Below, piece by piece: positions 23,474 through 35,066 of a DNA stretch of 64,000 bases (the first letter of the stretch is position 1; every line of letters begins with the position of its first letter). A program made the position numbers and the translations under genes. Source of the DNA: Morinoia aosen (Eukaryota > Arthropoda > Malacostraca > Amphipoda > Talitridae); NCBI GenBank assembly GCA_030386875.1, contig CM059577.1:24377038-24441037 (forward strand). Direction: 5' to 3'. Under the pieces are notes generated by a model that worked only from the letters and a program-made list of their open reading frames with translations, made no database searches and was not told the DNA's origin.

Positions 23474-24788
23474 GTCATTACTAGAGCTGTGCCATTGCAT
23501 AACTTGCATATATGCACGCCAAGAGATATGCAGAGTGTTTTATGCAATGCAAAGAATTATCTTGTGCGTATGCAAAATCACATATATAATTTTGCATATG
23601 CAATGTAACAGATGTAATATGCAAAATGCATTATGGATATGCACGATATCATTGCATATATGCTGTAATACGAATGGTGTAATTTGATTTTTTTAATGTA
23701 AAGCAAAGTCTCAAGTTTTACCCGGTGCGCTGTGTTCAGTACTCGATGCCCAGGTTTCCTTCTTGACCTGTTCTTCAGTTAAATTTGGTTCATAAATAAA
23801 GTACCATAGAGGTGTCCGAACTTAATTTAATGGAGTTTGAAGTTTTTGAGAATTGCATGGTGTAATAGTTTTTTTACACCTAGTCATAGTTTTCTGGTTT
23901 TGTTCTACACATAGTCCTCCCTATACTTACAGTGTTGAAGTAGAAATGCAACAGTGAAGTTTGTATCAATTCCCGAAACATATGCTTTTAGTGAATTAGT
24001 AATAAATACCGTTGTTGTGCTCTGCTTGTTCATAAAAAATGAGAAAGAACTCAATAAGGTAATCCCTCGAATTCCGAATATGCCACAAATTCCCAAAATT
24101 TGCATCATTATAGTGATTTCGCTTCCTCGACTTACATACGGACAATCAAATCTGCAATTGACATTTAGTGATCATATGCTGATTTAAATATTCCTGCAAT
24201 ATTTGGTTATTCAAAACCTAACGCCAGTGTTGGGCACGCAACTTTTAAAATGTTGCTGCGCAACCGCAACCGAAACACTAGAAAAAAGTTGCGACGCAAT
24301 AGCAAGTTAGAAAAAACCGAAACTTCGATCGCAATTGCAACTCGCAACCGCAACTTTTTAAATAATAAATATAATTTTAATTAAATATTATTCAATTTAT
24401 TTCATGTATATGTTGCTATGAATAAAAATAATATCAAGATATTCAAAATAGTGCATTGTTTTACTAAAAAAATTAATAGATCGAGTAAATATGGGGACTA
24501 GAATTGAATGAAATATGAAGGTACTGAAATAAACGTTTCATTTGTATATAAAGCATGGAAAATAAAACGAATTCTGTTTTCTAATAATAATGTCGAAAAA
24601 GTACCTTGCTAGTAGCTATATTTTCATAGGAGTTCCGTATACAGTATATGGCGGAAAGATTATAATACAGAAAAGTGCAGAACATTTGTACAGCCCATAT
24701 GACGCATAAAGAAAACCATGCATATGCTCCTGTAAAATAGGATATTCCTCTGTTTTTTGTTGTTCCTCTCTTATGATTTAATACTGGT

Positions 24789-25334
24789 TCATGATCTCAA
24801 TGTGACAATGTCAATGCACGTACTGTAATGACGATCAATGTTGCCTTTCAAAAATGTTACCGTTTCAAAACATTTGTCTGAAAGCCGAGCCCTTCGTGGT
24901 CTCAAAATTTCTTTGCCCAAGGAGAACATTCGAACATTCGCGCTCGATGGTATTGGCGTGATAAATTGGATGAACGAAGCGACAAATTCACTTGAAGGAT
25001 GCATCGCTCTGTGAACATCAGGGTGGCAAGTTCTGTTGATTACTGGCTGTTTCAGTCAGTCATTGACTTGTTTCAACGAACTTTTCTTCGTTTTTTCCTT
25101 ATCATCCGATATCATTACGACGTTGAAGAAGTCATCTTCGTCATCTAAGTCCTCGGCACTGCTCTCCTCAGTTGAAATACCATTTTCCGATCTGTTATTA
25201 AGATGGCCGATTAGTTTTTTTGTTATTACCTGCACACTTTGTACTTTGTTCAGCCATTTTAGCCTAAAATGTGGATGCAGAGAGGACGCCAAGAAAAAAT
25301 CGTCGTTGTGAAGTACATTGGCAAATCGCAACAT
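24789..25334 (-). pseudogene. C-terminal hAT transposase of element Y, one in-frame stop
   Basis: The frame from 25334 reads ANVLHNDDFFLASSLHPHFR, an acidic stretch, then ends in TGA near 25043. The same frame continues with MHPSSEFVASF, PLP-like TPIPSSANVRMFSLGKEIL and RPRRARLSDKCFETVTFLKG. The last part is the hAT dimerisation signature (PSSAxxERxFSxxGxILxxRRxxL) with R in place of the usual E. Only this premature stop separates the two pieces. The N-terminal half with BED finger and first catalytic residues is absent. Confidence 0.85.
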
Positions 25335-25484
25335 CTAGCTATGTAGGTTTGCCGTGTAACACGTAATTTTACATTTACAACTCACATCATTCCCAATAAC
25401 ATATGTTATATGAGTTACATTAAATATACTTATATACTGCAAGCAAAGTGTATGTGTATCACTGTATCGCCTAATGCTAATAAT

Positions 25485-27684
25485 TAGAGCTGTGCCAATA
25501 TGCACGTGCATATATGCAAGCGCATATGAAATTATGCGGGCACAAAATATGCGGCTTGAGGTTGCATATATGCGGTTGCGGAGTGTCGTATATATGCACA
25601 GTACTTGCATTTATATGCAAACAATATGCGATCAAGTCTTGCACATGCACTGCTGAATGACCGACTTCAGTTAGTTGGAACTTGTTTGATGTTGTAAATA
25701 TTGAACTCTAAGGTAATGATTCAATACAATAGTGTTCAATATTTAGAACATAGAGCATTTGCTACCAATGAAGAAAACATAAAAATAGGATTATATAAGA
25801 TTTCAAAGTAAAACAAGGTTTAACCATTGTGGTTACATTTAATAATAATGTACTTTTTAATGTCAAATAGGACACTTTTTTTGCTTATCGGCATGAATAA
25901 TTTTGTATTGCGAAAACACTCTTTCTACACCGTACATCAGCGAGCAAATTTAAAATTCTTCATGTCAGATGGAAAGAGGAACCAACTACTTCGTTGGTCA
26001 ACAAATTTGGTTGGCTGGTCTTCATTCCTCATCAGGATAGCCACGCAAAATTGAGTTGACATCCTTAATCGTGGGAAGATCTTCTCGTGCTAGCAATCTA
26101 GAAAAAAAGTTTTATTCAAATCAATTCAGCATGATAAATATCATCTTGTACATTGGTTTTTCAAATGCCGTATTACTATAGCACCAGGACGGTTACTCCC
26201 CTGTCGGGCCGGTATCCATTTCCGATATCTGGGTAGAGTGGGGTATTGTGTTTGAGTTTTCCTTTTACCCAACGGGGAAAATCACCGCGAAGCGCCGGGG
26301 TTCGAACCCTTGACACCTCCACGGATGGATACGTTCTCAAACACTCGGCCACGGCGAGCACTAAAAGTTAGTTTCGGACATTAAATGAGACGTGGGGGTT
26401 AAACTTCTAGCTTTCGGTGATTTTATCGAAGAATAAAATGGGTCAATATCGGTTAATTTTATGCTGAACCAGAAGGATTATCGTCGTTATTCATGTCTAT
26501 GAAGTTGCAGCAGATATTTTGATAATAGCAGTGTATACGCTTACTAGATTGCACGACAAACCTACAGTTTTCTGGCAATAAGTAAAATACAGATTTCCGT
26601 CCCGAAAGTCATATTCTGAGAATTCATTTTCTTAAGTATTATTCCTTACACTTTGGGGTACTTTGGAATGGTGTAACTAATAAAGATTGGTAATCATCAG
26701 AATACTAAAAAAAATTTGTTCATTTCTTCAATCATCATCATATTATCCAATACATCTGTAAATTTAAATACAAAAATTAATACAAAATTTTGCGAAAAAT
26801 TTCTCATATTCTTCCTCTAGGTAATCTCTCTCACTCCGGACATCCCACAAATACCGAACATTTGCATTAAGTTTTGAATAACCAAATATTGCAGGAATAT
26901 TCAAATCAGCATATAATCTCTAAATGTCAATTGCAGATTTGATTGTCCTTATGTAAGTCCAGAAAGCGAAATCACTGTAATGATGCAAATTTTGGGAATT
27001 TGTGGCATATTCGGAATTCGAGGGATTACCTAATTGAGTTCTTTCTCATTTTGTAAGAGCAAGCAGAGCACAACAAAGGTAGTTATAATTAATTCACTAA
27101 ACGCATATGTTTCGGGAATTGATACAAAATTCACAGTTGCATTTTCACTTTATCACATTGTACGTATAGGTAGGCCTATGTGTAGAACAAAACAAGAAAA
27201 CTATAACTAGGTGTACAAAAACTATTACACCATGCAACTCTTAAAAACTTCAAACTCCAATAAATTCAGTTCGGATACCTCTATTGTATTTTATTTATGA
27301 ACCAAATTTAACTGAAGAACAGGTCAAGTAGGAAACCTGGGCATCAGGTACTGAACATAGCGCACCGGGTAAAACTTGAGATGTTCCTTTAACAACTGAT
27401 AGTGTGTAGGCGAGAGATCCCATCAATGTACAAAATTTCTGGTTCTAATAACCAATTTGCAGTTTTACATTAAAAAAAACAAATTACAACATTCGTATTA
27501 CAGCATATATGCAATGATATCGCGCATATGCAATATGCATTTTGCATATTACATCTGTTATATTGTGTATGCGAAATTGCATATGTGATTTTGCATATGC
27601 ACAAGATAATTCTTTGCATTGCATGAAACACTCTGCATATCTCTCGGCGTGCATATATGCAAGTTATGCAATGGCACAGCTCTA
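25485..27684 (-). mobile_element. hAT-type element X, copy B (complete ends)
   Basis: A 2200-bp copy bounded by TAGAGCTGTGCCA on one end and its inverse (ggcacagctcta) on the other, with an exact 8-bp target duplication ctaataat at 25477-25484 and 27685-27692. It lies inside hAT Y in inverse orientation to copies A and C. It is nearly identical to copy C over its length; the SINE-derived frame is identical. Transposase remnants: MYGVERVFSQYKIIHADKQK near 25937-25875 and a half BED finger near 26600. No functional protein is encoded. Confidence 0.92.
26149..26361 (-). repeat. tRNA-derived SINE inside X copy B
   Basis: The head (minus strand) has the pol III A box GTGGCCGAGTG and B box GGGTTCGAACCCC, as in Ser/Leu-type tRNAs. 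The body has CCCCGTTGGG, ACTCTACCCAG, ATGGATACCGGCC and GGGGAGTAACCGTC. It is about 213 bp. Copy C holds the same insertion at the mirrored site, and a body-only relative is at about 60011-60150. Confidence 0.85.
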
Positions 27685-28411
27685 CTAATAATAAAAAGTT
27701 GTCAGATGGGTTGTACCCCGTACGGCTTAGTTTCAAACGAGAATGAAACGCGTATTAAACTTTATTGAAGTTATTTTAAAAATTAAATTACTATCGGGAT
27801 GTTGCGGTTGCGAGTTGCGGCCTGAGACATCGAAAATTGTTGCGATCGCAACAGATTTGCAACTTTCCCAAAATTGTTGCAGCGCAACTGCCCAACACTG
27901 CCTAATGCAAATGTTTGGTATTCGTGGGATGTCCTGAATGAGGGGGATTACCTAGAGAAAGATTATGAGAACTTTTTAAAAAAAATTTTCATTAATTTTT
28001 GTATTGAAATTTACAGATGTATTGGATAATATGTTGATGATTGAAAAAATGAAAAAAAATTCTTTTAGTATTCTAATGATTACCATTACTTATTAGTTAC
28101 GCCATCCCAAAGTACCACAAAGTGTAAGGAATGATACTTTCAAGAATGAATTCCCAGAATATGACTTTCGGGACGTAAATCTGTATTGTGCTTATTGCCG
28201 GAAAACAGTGTTTATCATGCGATATATTGAGAGTATACACTGTTATTGTCAAAATATATCTGCTGCGAATTCATAGATATGAACAACGAAGACAATCCTT
28301 TTGGTTTAGAATAAAGTTAACCGTTATTGACCCATTTTCATCTACGATAAAATCACCGAAAGCTGGTAGGTTAAGCTCCATGTCTCATTTAACGTACGAA
28401 ACCAACTTTTA

Positions 28412-28490
28412 GTGCTCGCCGTGGCCGAGTGGTTGAAAACGCACCGTACCTTGAATGCGTCAAGGGTTCGAATCCCAGTGCTGCACGGCG
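28412..28490 (+). repeat. tRNA-like SINE head inside X copy A
   Basis: It shows the A box GTGGCCGAGTGG and B box GGGTTCGAATCCC at the same position of X as the SINEs in copies B and C. The body is absent and replaced by short 'gatagat' repeats. It is either a deleted version or a more ancestral form. It does not fold into a standard tRNA with a paired acceptor stem, so I do not call a tRNA gene. Confidence 0.7.
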
Positions 28491-28949
28491 ATTTGATAGA
28501 TGATAGATGATATTTATCATGCTCAACTGATTAGAATAAAGCATCCTTTTTCGAGATTGCTAGCACGAGAAGATCTTCCCATGATTAAGGATGTCAACTC
28601 TACTTTCCATGGCAATCCTGTTGAGGAACGAAGACCAACCAATCAAATTCGTTGACCAACGAAGTAGCTGGTCAACTCTCTCCATCTGACATGGAGAATC
28701 TTGAATTTGCTCCCCTGGTGTCGTGCGATGTAGAAATAGTGTTTTCGCAATACGAAAGTATTCTTGCCGATAAGCGAAAAGTTGTCAGTGGAAAACATTA
28801 AAAAGTACATTATTGTTACATGTAGCCATGTACGTTAAACCTTGTTTTACTTTGAAATCTTGTGAAATCCTATTTTCACGTTTTGTTCATTAGTTGCAAA
28901 TGCTCGATATTGTAAATGTTGAACACTATTGTAATGAATTATTAATTAC

Positions 28950-31140
28950 TAGAGCTGCGCCATTGCATAACTTGCATATATGTACGCCAAGAGATTTGCA
29001 GAGTGTTTCATGCAATGCAAAGAATTATCTTGTGCATATGCAAAATCACATATGCAATTTTGCATATGCAATATAACAGATGTAATATGCAAAATGCATA
29101 TTGCATATGCACGATATCATTGCATATATGCTGTACTACGAATGTTGTAATTTTTTTTAATGTAAAACTGCAAACTGGCTATTAAAACCAGAAATTTTGT
29201 ACATTGATGGGATCTCTCGCATACACACTATCAGTTGTTAAAGCAACATCTCAAGTTTTACCCGGTGCGCTATGTTCAGTACCTGTTGCCCAGGTTTCCT
29301 ACTTGACCTGTTCTTCAGTTAAATTTGGTTCATAAACAAAATACAATAGAGGTGTCCGAACTGAATTTATTGGAGTTTGAAGTTTTTAAAAATTGCATGG
29401 TGTAATAGTTTTTGCAAACCTAGTTATAGTTTTCTTGATTTGTTCTACACATAGGCCTACCTACACGTACAAAGTGATAAATTGGAAATGCAACTGTGAA
29501 GTTTGTATCAATTCCCGAAACATATGCGTTTAGTGAATTAATTATAACTACCTTTGTTGTGCTCTGCTTGCTCTTACAAAATGAGAAAGAACTCAATAAG
29601 ATAATCCCTCGAATTCCGAATATGCCACAAATTCCCAAAATTTGCATCATTACAGTGATTTCGCTTTCTGGACTTGCATAAGGACAATCAAATCTGCAAT
29701 TGACATTTAGAGATTATATGCTGATTTGAATATTCCTGCAATATTTGGTTATTCAAAACTTAATGCAAATGTTCGGTATTTGTGGGATGTCCGGAGTGAG
29801 AGAGATTACCTAGAGGAAGATTATGAGAAATTTTTCGCAAAATTTTGTATTAATTGTTGTATTTAAATTTACAGATGTATTGGATAATATGATGATTGAA
29901 GAAATGAACAAAATTTTTTTAGTATTCTAATGATTACCAATCTTTATTAGTTACACCATTCCAAAGTACCCCAAAGTGTAAGGAATAATACTCAAGAAAA
30001 TGAATTCTCAGAATATGACTTTCGGGACGGAAATCTGTATTTTACTTATTGCCAGAAAACTGTAGGTTTGTCGTGCAATCTAGTAAGCGTATACACTGCT
30101 ATTATCAAAATATCTGCTGCAACTTCATAGACATGAATAACGACGATAATCCTTCTGGTTCAGCATAAAATTAACCGATATTGACCCATTTTATTCTTCG
30201 ATAAAATCACCGAAAGCTAGAAGTTTAACCCCCACGTCTCATTTAATGTCCGAAACTAACTTTTAGTGCTCGCCGTGGCCGAGTGTTTGAGAACGTATCC
30301 ATCCGTGGAGGTGTCAAGGGTTCGAACCCCGGCGCTTCGCGGTGATTTTCCCCGTTGGGTAAAAGGAAAACTCAAACACAATACCCCACTCTACCCAGAT
30401 ATCGGAAATGGATACCGGCCCGACAGGGGAGTAACCGTCCTGGTGCTATAGTAATACGGCATTTGAAAAACCAATGTACAAGATGATATTTATCATGCTG
30501 AATTGATTGGAATAAAACTTTTTTTCTAGATTGCTAGCACGAGAAGATCTTCCCATGATTAGGGATGTCAACTCAATTTTGCGTGGCTATCCTGTTGAGG
30601 AACGAAGACCAACGAACCAAATTTGTTGACCAACGAAGTAGTTGGTTCCTCTTTCCATCTGACATGAAGAATTCTAAATTTGCTCGCTGATGTACGGTGT
30701 AGAAAGAGTGTTTTCGCAATACAAAATTATTCATGCCGATAAGCAAAAAAAGTGTCCTATTTGAAAACATTAAAAAGTACATTATTATTAAATGTAACCA
30801 CAATGGTTAAATATTGTTTTACTTTGAAATTTTATGTAATCATAATTTCATGTTTTCTTCATTAGTAGCAAATGCTCGATATTCTAAATATTGAACACTA
30901 TTGTATTGAATCATTACCTTAAGAGTTCAATATTTACAACATCAAACAAGTTCCAATTAACTGAAGTCGGTCATTCAGCAGTGCATTTGAAAGACTTTAT
31001 CGCATATTGTTTGCATATAAATGCGAGTACTGTGCATACGACACTCCGCAATCGCATATATCTAACCTGAAACCTCATTTTATACGCTCATGATTTCATA
31101 TGCGCGTGCATATATCCACGTGCATATTGGCACAGCTCTA
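28950..31140 (+). mobile_element. hAT-type element X, copy C
   Basis: It starts TAGAGCTGCGCCA at 28950 and ends ggcacagctcta at 31140. The base octet after it, gtcatgac (31141-31148), matches the octet before copy A (gtcattac) in 7 of 8 positions but not the octet before copy C itself. Copies A and C therefore look like one insertion unit that became a tandem. A half BED finger (DFRDGNLYFTYCQKTV) lies near 30030-30075 and a dimerisation motif at 30690-30752, in different frames with stops between. Confidence 0.88.
30266..30478 (+). repeat. tRNA-derived SINE inside X copy C
   Basis: Mirror of the SINE in copy B: the coordinate pairs sum to a constant (26149/30478 and 26361/30266). Pol III boxes and the body motifs are the same. 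This shows that X moved after the SINE had inserted. Confidence 0.85.
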
Positions 31141-31148
31141 GTCATGAC

Positions 31149-32353
31149 TTAAAGAAACGCACAGTACTCCTGTAGAACGTAAGTTGTTAAAAATACAATG
31201 TATCGCGTGCGTGAATTTGTCCAATTAATTTGTCCAACCTGTAGCCAAATTGAAAAAATCAAGGAAATCTTTTGGCAATGCATTTCACAGAAACAAGCAT
31301 GTATAAGAAAGTCGGACTCTACTTCCTTGATCATCTTCGCTACTCAGGACTGTGTGCAAGGTACGGTTAACATTGTTAAATCTGCAACACCAGTCAGTTA
31401 CCGACTACTTTTGAGACCGTGGATTTGAGATTACGAATTCGTGAGACCATCGGAAACGAGAATTTAGTTCGTCTTCTATACCCAAAAGGCTGTCTGGTTT
31501 TTCCCGAGTTTGGTTGTATTCGATACGAGAGTAGCTTCGCCTCAAATGATGGCAACTCTTCGAACTACTCTTGAGTAGTCCACCACTGATAATTGCGGAA
31601 GTATGAACGCCAAGTTCTTCCCTCATGCTTTCTTTATGAAGGCCTTTGAATATCTAGCGTTCAAATTTATGATAAGGTATGCACAAATTTCTTGTTTTTT
31701 TTGTCATACCTTCTCGTGTAGTATGGAAATCCAGACCTCAATGGAAGAGGGGTAGGTTACTTCTACACTGGTCCCAACGCAAATGGTTTTGACCTTTGGG
31801 AAACCAGATTCGATGTAGACACTGCGATCACGGGAGGCTGACTGACGTTTTTTTCCAACCCTAATCTAGGTGGATTGTGTGGGGAATGTTTTTGTCGTTA
31901 CCTGGCCTATACCATCTTGTGTCAAGCTGATTACTCCTGAAATAACAGCTTGAGACTACCGATCTGTAAGCAGCATCATGAATGCTGCTCAATTGTGAAA
32001 TTTGCAGGATCGAGGCAGTCAAATTTATGCAGGAGCAAAATATTCTATTTTGAAGAAGAAAAGGGAACCATTCGTGCAGCAGTTCTATCTATATTTTGAT
32101 ACGTGAACTACAGATCTGACTAACAATTCGTCTTATGGGTGGGACGGAGAACTAAAACAAGTTCAACAAAAACAGTATGCGAGGGGAAAGAAGGTTATGA
32201 AAACGAAAGCTGTGCGTGTGAGAGCAAATTTTATTTTTTTCTCGTCTCATGAAATAGTGTAGTCTACGCTTCGAACGCGCTATTCAGAATCAGTAGAATT
32301 AATCTCTGGTCAAAGACTAGAGCCAAAGTAACGTCAAAGGAATTCTCTGTATC
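31149..32353. other. non-coding DNA downstream of the secreted-protein gene
   Basis: No recognisable gene. It probably includes the 3' untranslated region of the minus-strand gene ending at 32354. No obvious polyadenylation signal was pinned down. Confidence 0.4.
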
Positions 32354-33645
32354 TCATACCAAGCTAGCGTTACCTTTTGATCGTAATTTAAATTGAGAAA
32401 CTGTTCTTTTCTTTATTATCCTTCGTCGAGCCACTCTTCGAGGACGCACGCGAAGATTGTACCTGCCGTACCGATCAGTAACGTAGGTCCTGACAGGCCT
32501 GTAAACTACGACAGGTCTCCTGAAAACCCTTCCATGTGCAGGGACGAAGTGGTTGTCGAGTCCATGAGGCGGACGACGAATTGTCCTCCGAATGGTCCCA
32601 GGCGAGTGTGAAATCACGCGAATATTTTCCCGAACTGAGCGCTTCGTACGAGCGCCCCCGAAGGTCGCCGTCTCGGTCAAAGAAATGGCCTCGCTGATTT
32701 CGTCAGCAGAGGGGTCGATCAACAAGAACTGCTCATTTTGTTCCGACGATGCGTCTGATATACTTTTGACAAGACTATCTTTATCGTTAGCGCTCGGTGG
32801 ATCGCTCAAGATTGAGTCCACAGTTTGACCGCTTTCTACATTTTCAATCCTTTCCTCTATGTAGCCTTCACCATTCGCGTCAGCTTCAGTGCTCTCTTCG
32901 TTTTCTATTATTTCGCCATCGGGCACCAGTTGCTCGTCATCCGGAGTCTCAACAACTTCAATATCAAAGTCTTCCGAGTCGAGTTTTTCTCGGGAAAACA
33001 AGCCGATTACCAGTCGGGGCGAGTCGGTGTGCGGCCTCATGGATGACATCATGAAATCTTCAAAGCTCTCGACTACGAAGTAAAGCCGGTCGTTTTCCAT
33101 GCCTTCTGGCAGTTGAGTTTGTTCGCAAAACTCTCCTGTACACTTCTGAGGAGTGTTGTCTGTACCTTCCCCAGATGGTTTGTTAAATTCTGGCGTTTCA
33201 GTTCCTAAAGTAATATCGGAATCAGAGTCGAAGATTTTTCCCGTATTGCCCTCCGAATCCAAAGTCGAGGATTGAGTTGATTCAACTTCTCCTGAAAAAC
33301 TGGGATGAAGTGGCAAGTCTTCTGGAATGTCGGGCAATTTGCTCACTGGATGCATAGAGACGGGGCTTTTTGTCGTAACTTCCGGCCGTGTTACTGGTAT
33401 GCTCTCTGTAGACAGCTCTGCCACAATTGTCTTGGTGGAGTCTCCACTTCGTGGAGGTTCCGTGTGGGCCAAGTCTCCGTTCTGTTCAATATTTTCTAAT
33501 TCAAGCCCAGCATCTTGCCAGTCCGAGGCACCTGACGCGGCCCGGATGAGACTTATTTGAGATTGGCTAGTTCCAAAGGAGGCGTGAGGATCTGGGGCTG
33601 CGCAGACTTGCCCGAGTGATAGTACAGCAAGAACGCCGTACACTC
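32354..33645 (-). CDS. last exon of a secreted precursor with acidic body and Arg-rich C-terminus
   Basis: A strong acceptor (TTTTTTCTTTCACAG) precedes 33645 and the frame is open for 430 codons to a TGA stop. The first residues, VYGVLAVLSLGQVCAAPDPH, look like the core and cleavage site of a signal peptide whose initiator Met is in an upstream exon. Residues about 20-335 are acidic and Ser/Thr/Glu-rich with few cysteines (KCTGEFCEQ). A furin-type site RTKR/S follows at about 332-336. The last 94 residues are extremely basic (22 Arg and 4 Lys against 3 acidic by my count) with repeats such as RRPVVVYRPVR and RRVARRRIIKKR. I do not recognise the family. Inference: a pro-protein whose acidic part neutralises a cationic tail released by a convertase. 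A matrix or cuticle protein is an alternative. Confidence 0.75.
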
Positions 33646-34230
33646 CTGTGAAAGAAAAAACAGCTTGTTAACTACCAATATCATCTCGTAGGATAGTAGG
33701 AATGTCTGCCATTACGCTGGAGTTGCCTCAGATTGCAAGGTCGCGCATACAGATTGTGTACCCTCCGATTATCAGGATCGCGTATTTAGGATGCACAGAC
33801 AGTTCAGCAGCTGAAAGAACTGGACAGAAAAGAACTGAAGGTCAAAAGGTATGACAGCAAGTACGCGCGTAAATGCTGGCATACCAGGCTTTAGGTAATT
33901 TACAGAAATATTCAATTTTACCGATGGGCCATTGTAACTTTCATAATTTCTGCATAATCTACACTTCGATTGTTAAAGACCGACTGGTCACCCTTCGAAT
34001 TTTAACGGTCAGGCACATTATTCCCTTGAAACTAATGATCTCGGCTGAACAAACCTTCAATCAAGGAGATCGTCCCACTTTTTCAAGTTTTTTCGTCCGA
34101 TTCGTTTGAAAATTGGCCGGTATATGTATTTTGTGCAAGTAAACCTTTTTTTACTCCTGTCATTTTTTCGATTTAGGCCTTAGTTTCTTTTTCCAAGAAA
34201 AAAAAAGTTTTTTGGTATATTTTTTATGGA

Positions 34231-34960
34231 CATTTCAAAACGGGACTTATCGAGTTTGATGCTAGAACATAACCAAAGCCAGTTTTTGAATCCTTGAAAT
34301 ATTTCTAACGAACTCTCACGGGCTTTTTTTCTTATTTAAATTTTTCCCATTTCTTCAAATTTTTAAAAATTTCTAAAAACAGTATCTTTTGGGTTTAGAG
34401 CTATATATTTTTTCGAAAAATTTGAATTAAAAAAACGTGAGAGTTTGTTAGAAATGTTTCATGGATTCTAAAACTGTCTTGGGTTTTGTTCTAGGATCAA
34501 AACTCGACGACTAGTCCCATTTTGAATGTTGAGAGTCAGAAGTGTTGGGCATAAGCAAAAAAAACGAAATTTTTTGTGGAAGTGTAATATAATGAATTTA
34601 TGTAATCGAATGCAGTTTTATTTTCATTTCGATGATTTCCATACATAACTTCATATTTACTGTGTTTATTGCGATTTCCAAAGCCCCTCTCCAAAAAAAA
34701 ATCAAAAGTATGAAATTTTTCATTTTCAGTCTGATTCTTATGAAATTCGACAATGATATGTAACCTTGCAAAAGAAACTTTTAATTCCATTTTTTTGATT
34801 TAGGCCTTAGTTTTTGAAAAAAAATTGATATTAGTTTTTAGGTATTACATATTTCACTGATATTGATATTTCAATATGGGACTCGTCATCGAGTTTTGAT
34901 GCTAGAACATAAACACAGACAGTTTTAGAATCCTTGTAATATTCCTAACTAACTCTCACG
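34231..34960. repeat. three-copy repeat, one copy inverted
   Basis: A block of about 90 bp holding 'gatgctagaacata' and 'aactctcacg' occurs at 34231-34320, inverted at 34436-34528, and direct again at 34869-34960. The text 'gatttaggccttagttt' precedes both direct copies (about 34171 and 34797). The first two form a foldback of about 300 bp. Confidence 0.75.
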
Positions 34961-35040
34961 TTTTTTTTCGATTTCTCATTTGTTTTTTTTTAAATGGGGT
35001 TAAACTGGGCTCAAAATCAAAGATTTTGGTCCCCTTACTT

Positions 35041-35066
35041 CCCCCGGGGGGGGGGGGGGGGGGGGG
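35041..35066. repeat. C5G21 homopolymer junction
   Basis: Five C are followed by 21 G in an AT-rich region. It could form a quadruplex, or mark a slippage or assembly-sensitive site. Confidence 0.9.

Larger units (their letters stand above)
24225..27900 (-). mobile_element. hAT-type element Y, interrupted by X copy B
   Basis: The ends are CAGTGTTGGGCA (24225) and its inverse ending at 27900 (tgcccaacactg), with GCAAC-rich subterminal sequence on both sides. The target duplication cctaacgc (24217-24224) / cctaatgc (27901-27908) matches in 7 of 8 positions. Removing X copy B (25485-27684) leaves about 1.48 kb, so Y lost the N-terminal part of its transposase. The remaining C-terminal part reads on the minus strand. 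Confidence 0.88.
23482..28949 (+). mobile_element. hAT-type element X, copy A (interrupted by hAT Y)
   Basis: It starts with TAGAGCTGTGCCA at 23482, preceded by gtcattac (23474-23481). Left part 23482-24224 is followed by hAT Y (24225-27900), then resumes at 27901 up to about 28949. The right terminal repeat is missing; copy C begins immediately after. The subterminal region is dense in ATGCATAT words. A transposase remnant is visible at 28718-28780 (VSCDVEIVFSQYESILAD), better preserved than in B and C. It carries a short tRNA-like SINE head at 28412-28490. Confidence 0.8.

Noticed and set aside
30266..30345. Possible tRNA-Ser/Leu genes at 26.3, 28.4 and 30.3 kb
   Set aside because: A and B boxes are good, but the acceptor stem does not pair and the sequence continues into a SINE body inside a transposon, so these are tRNA-derived SINE heads.
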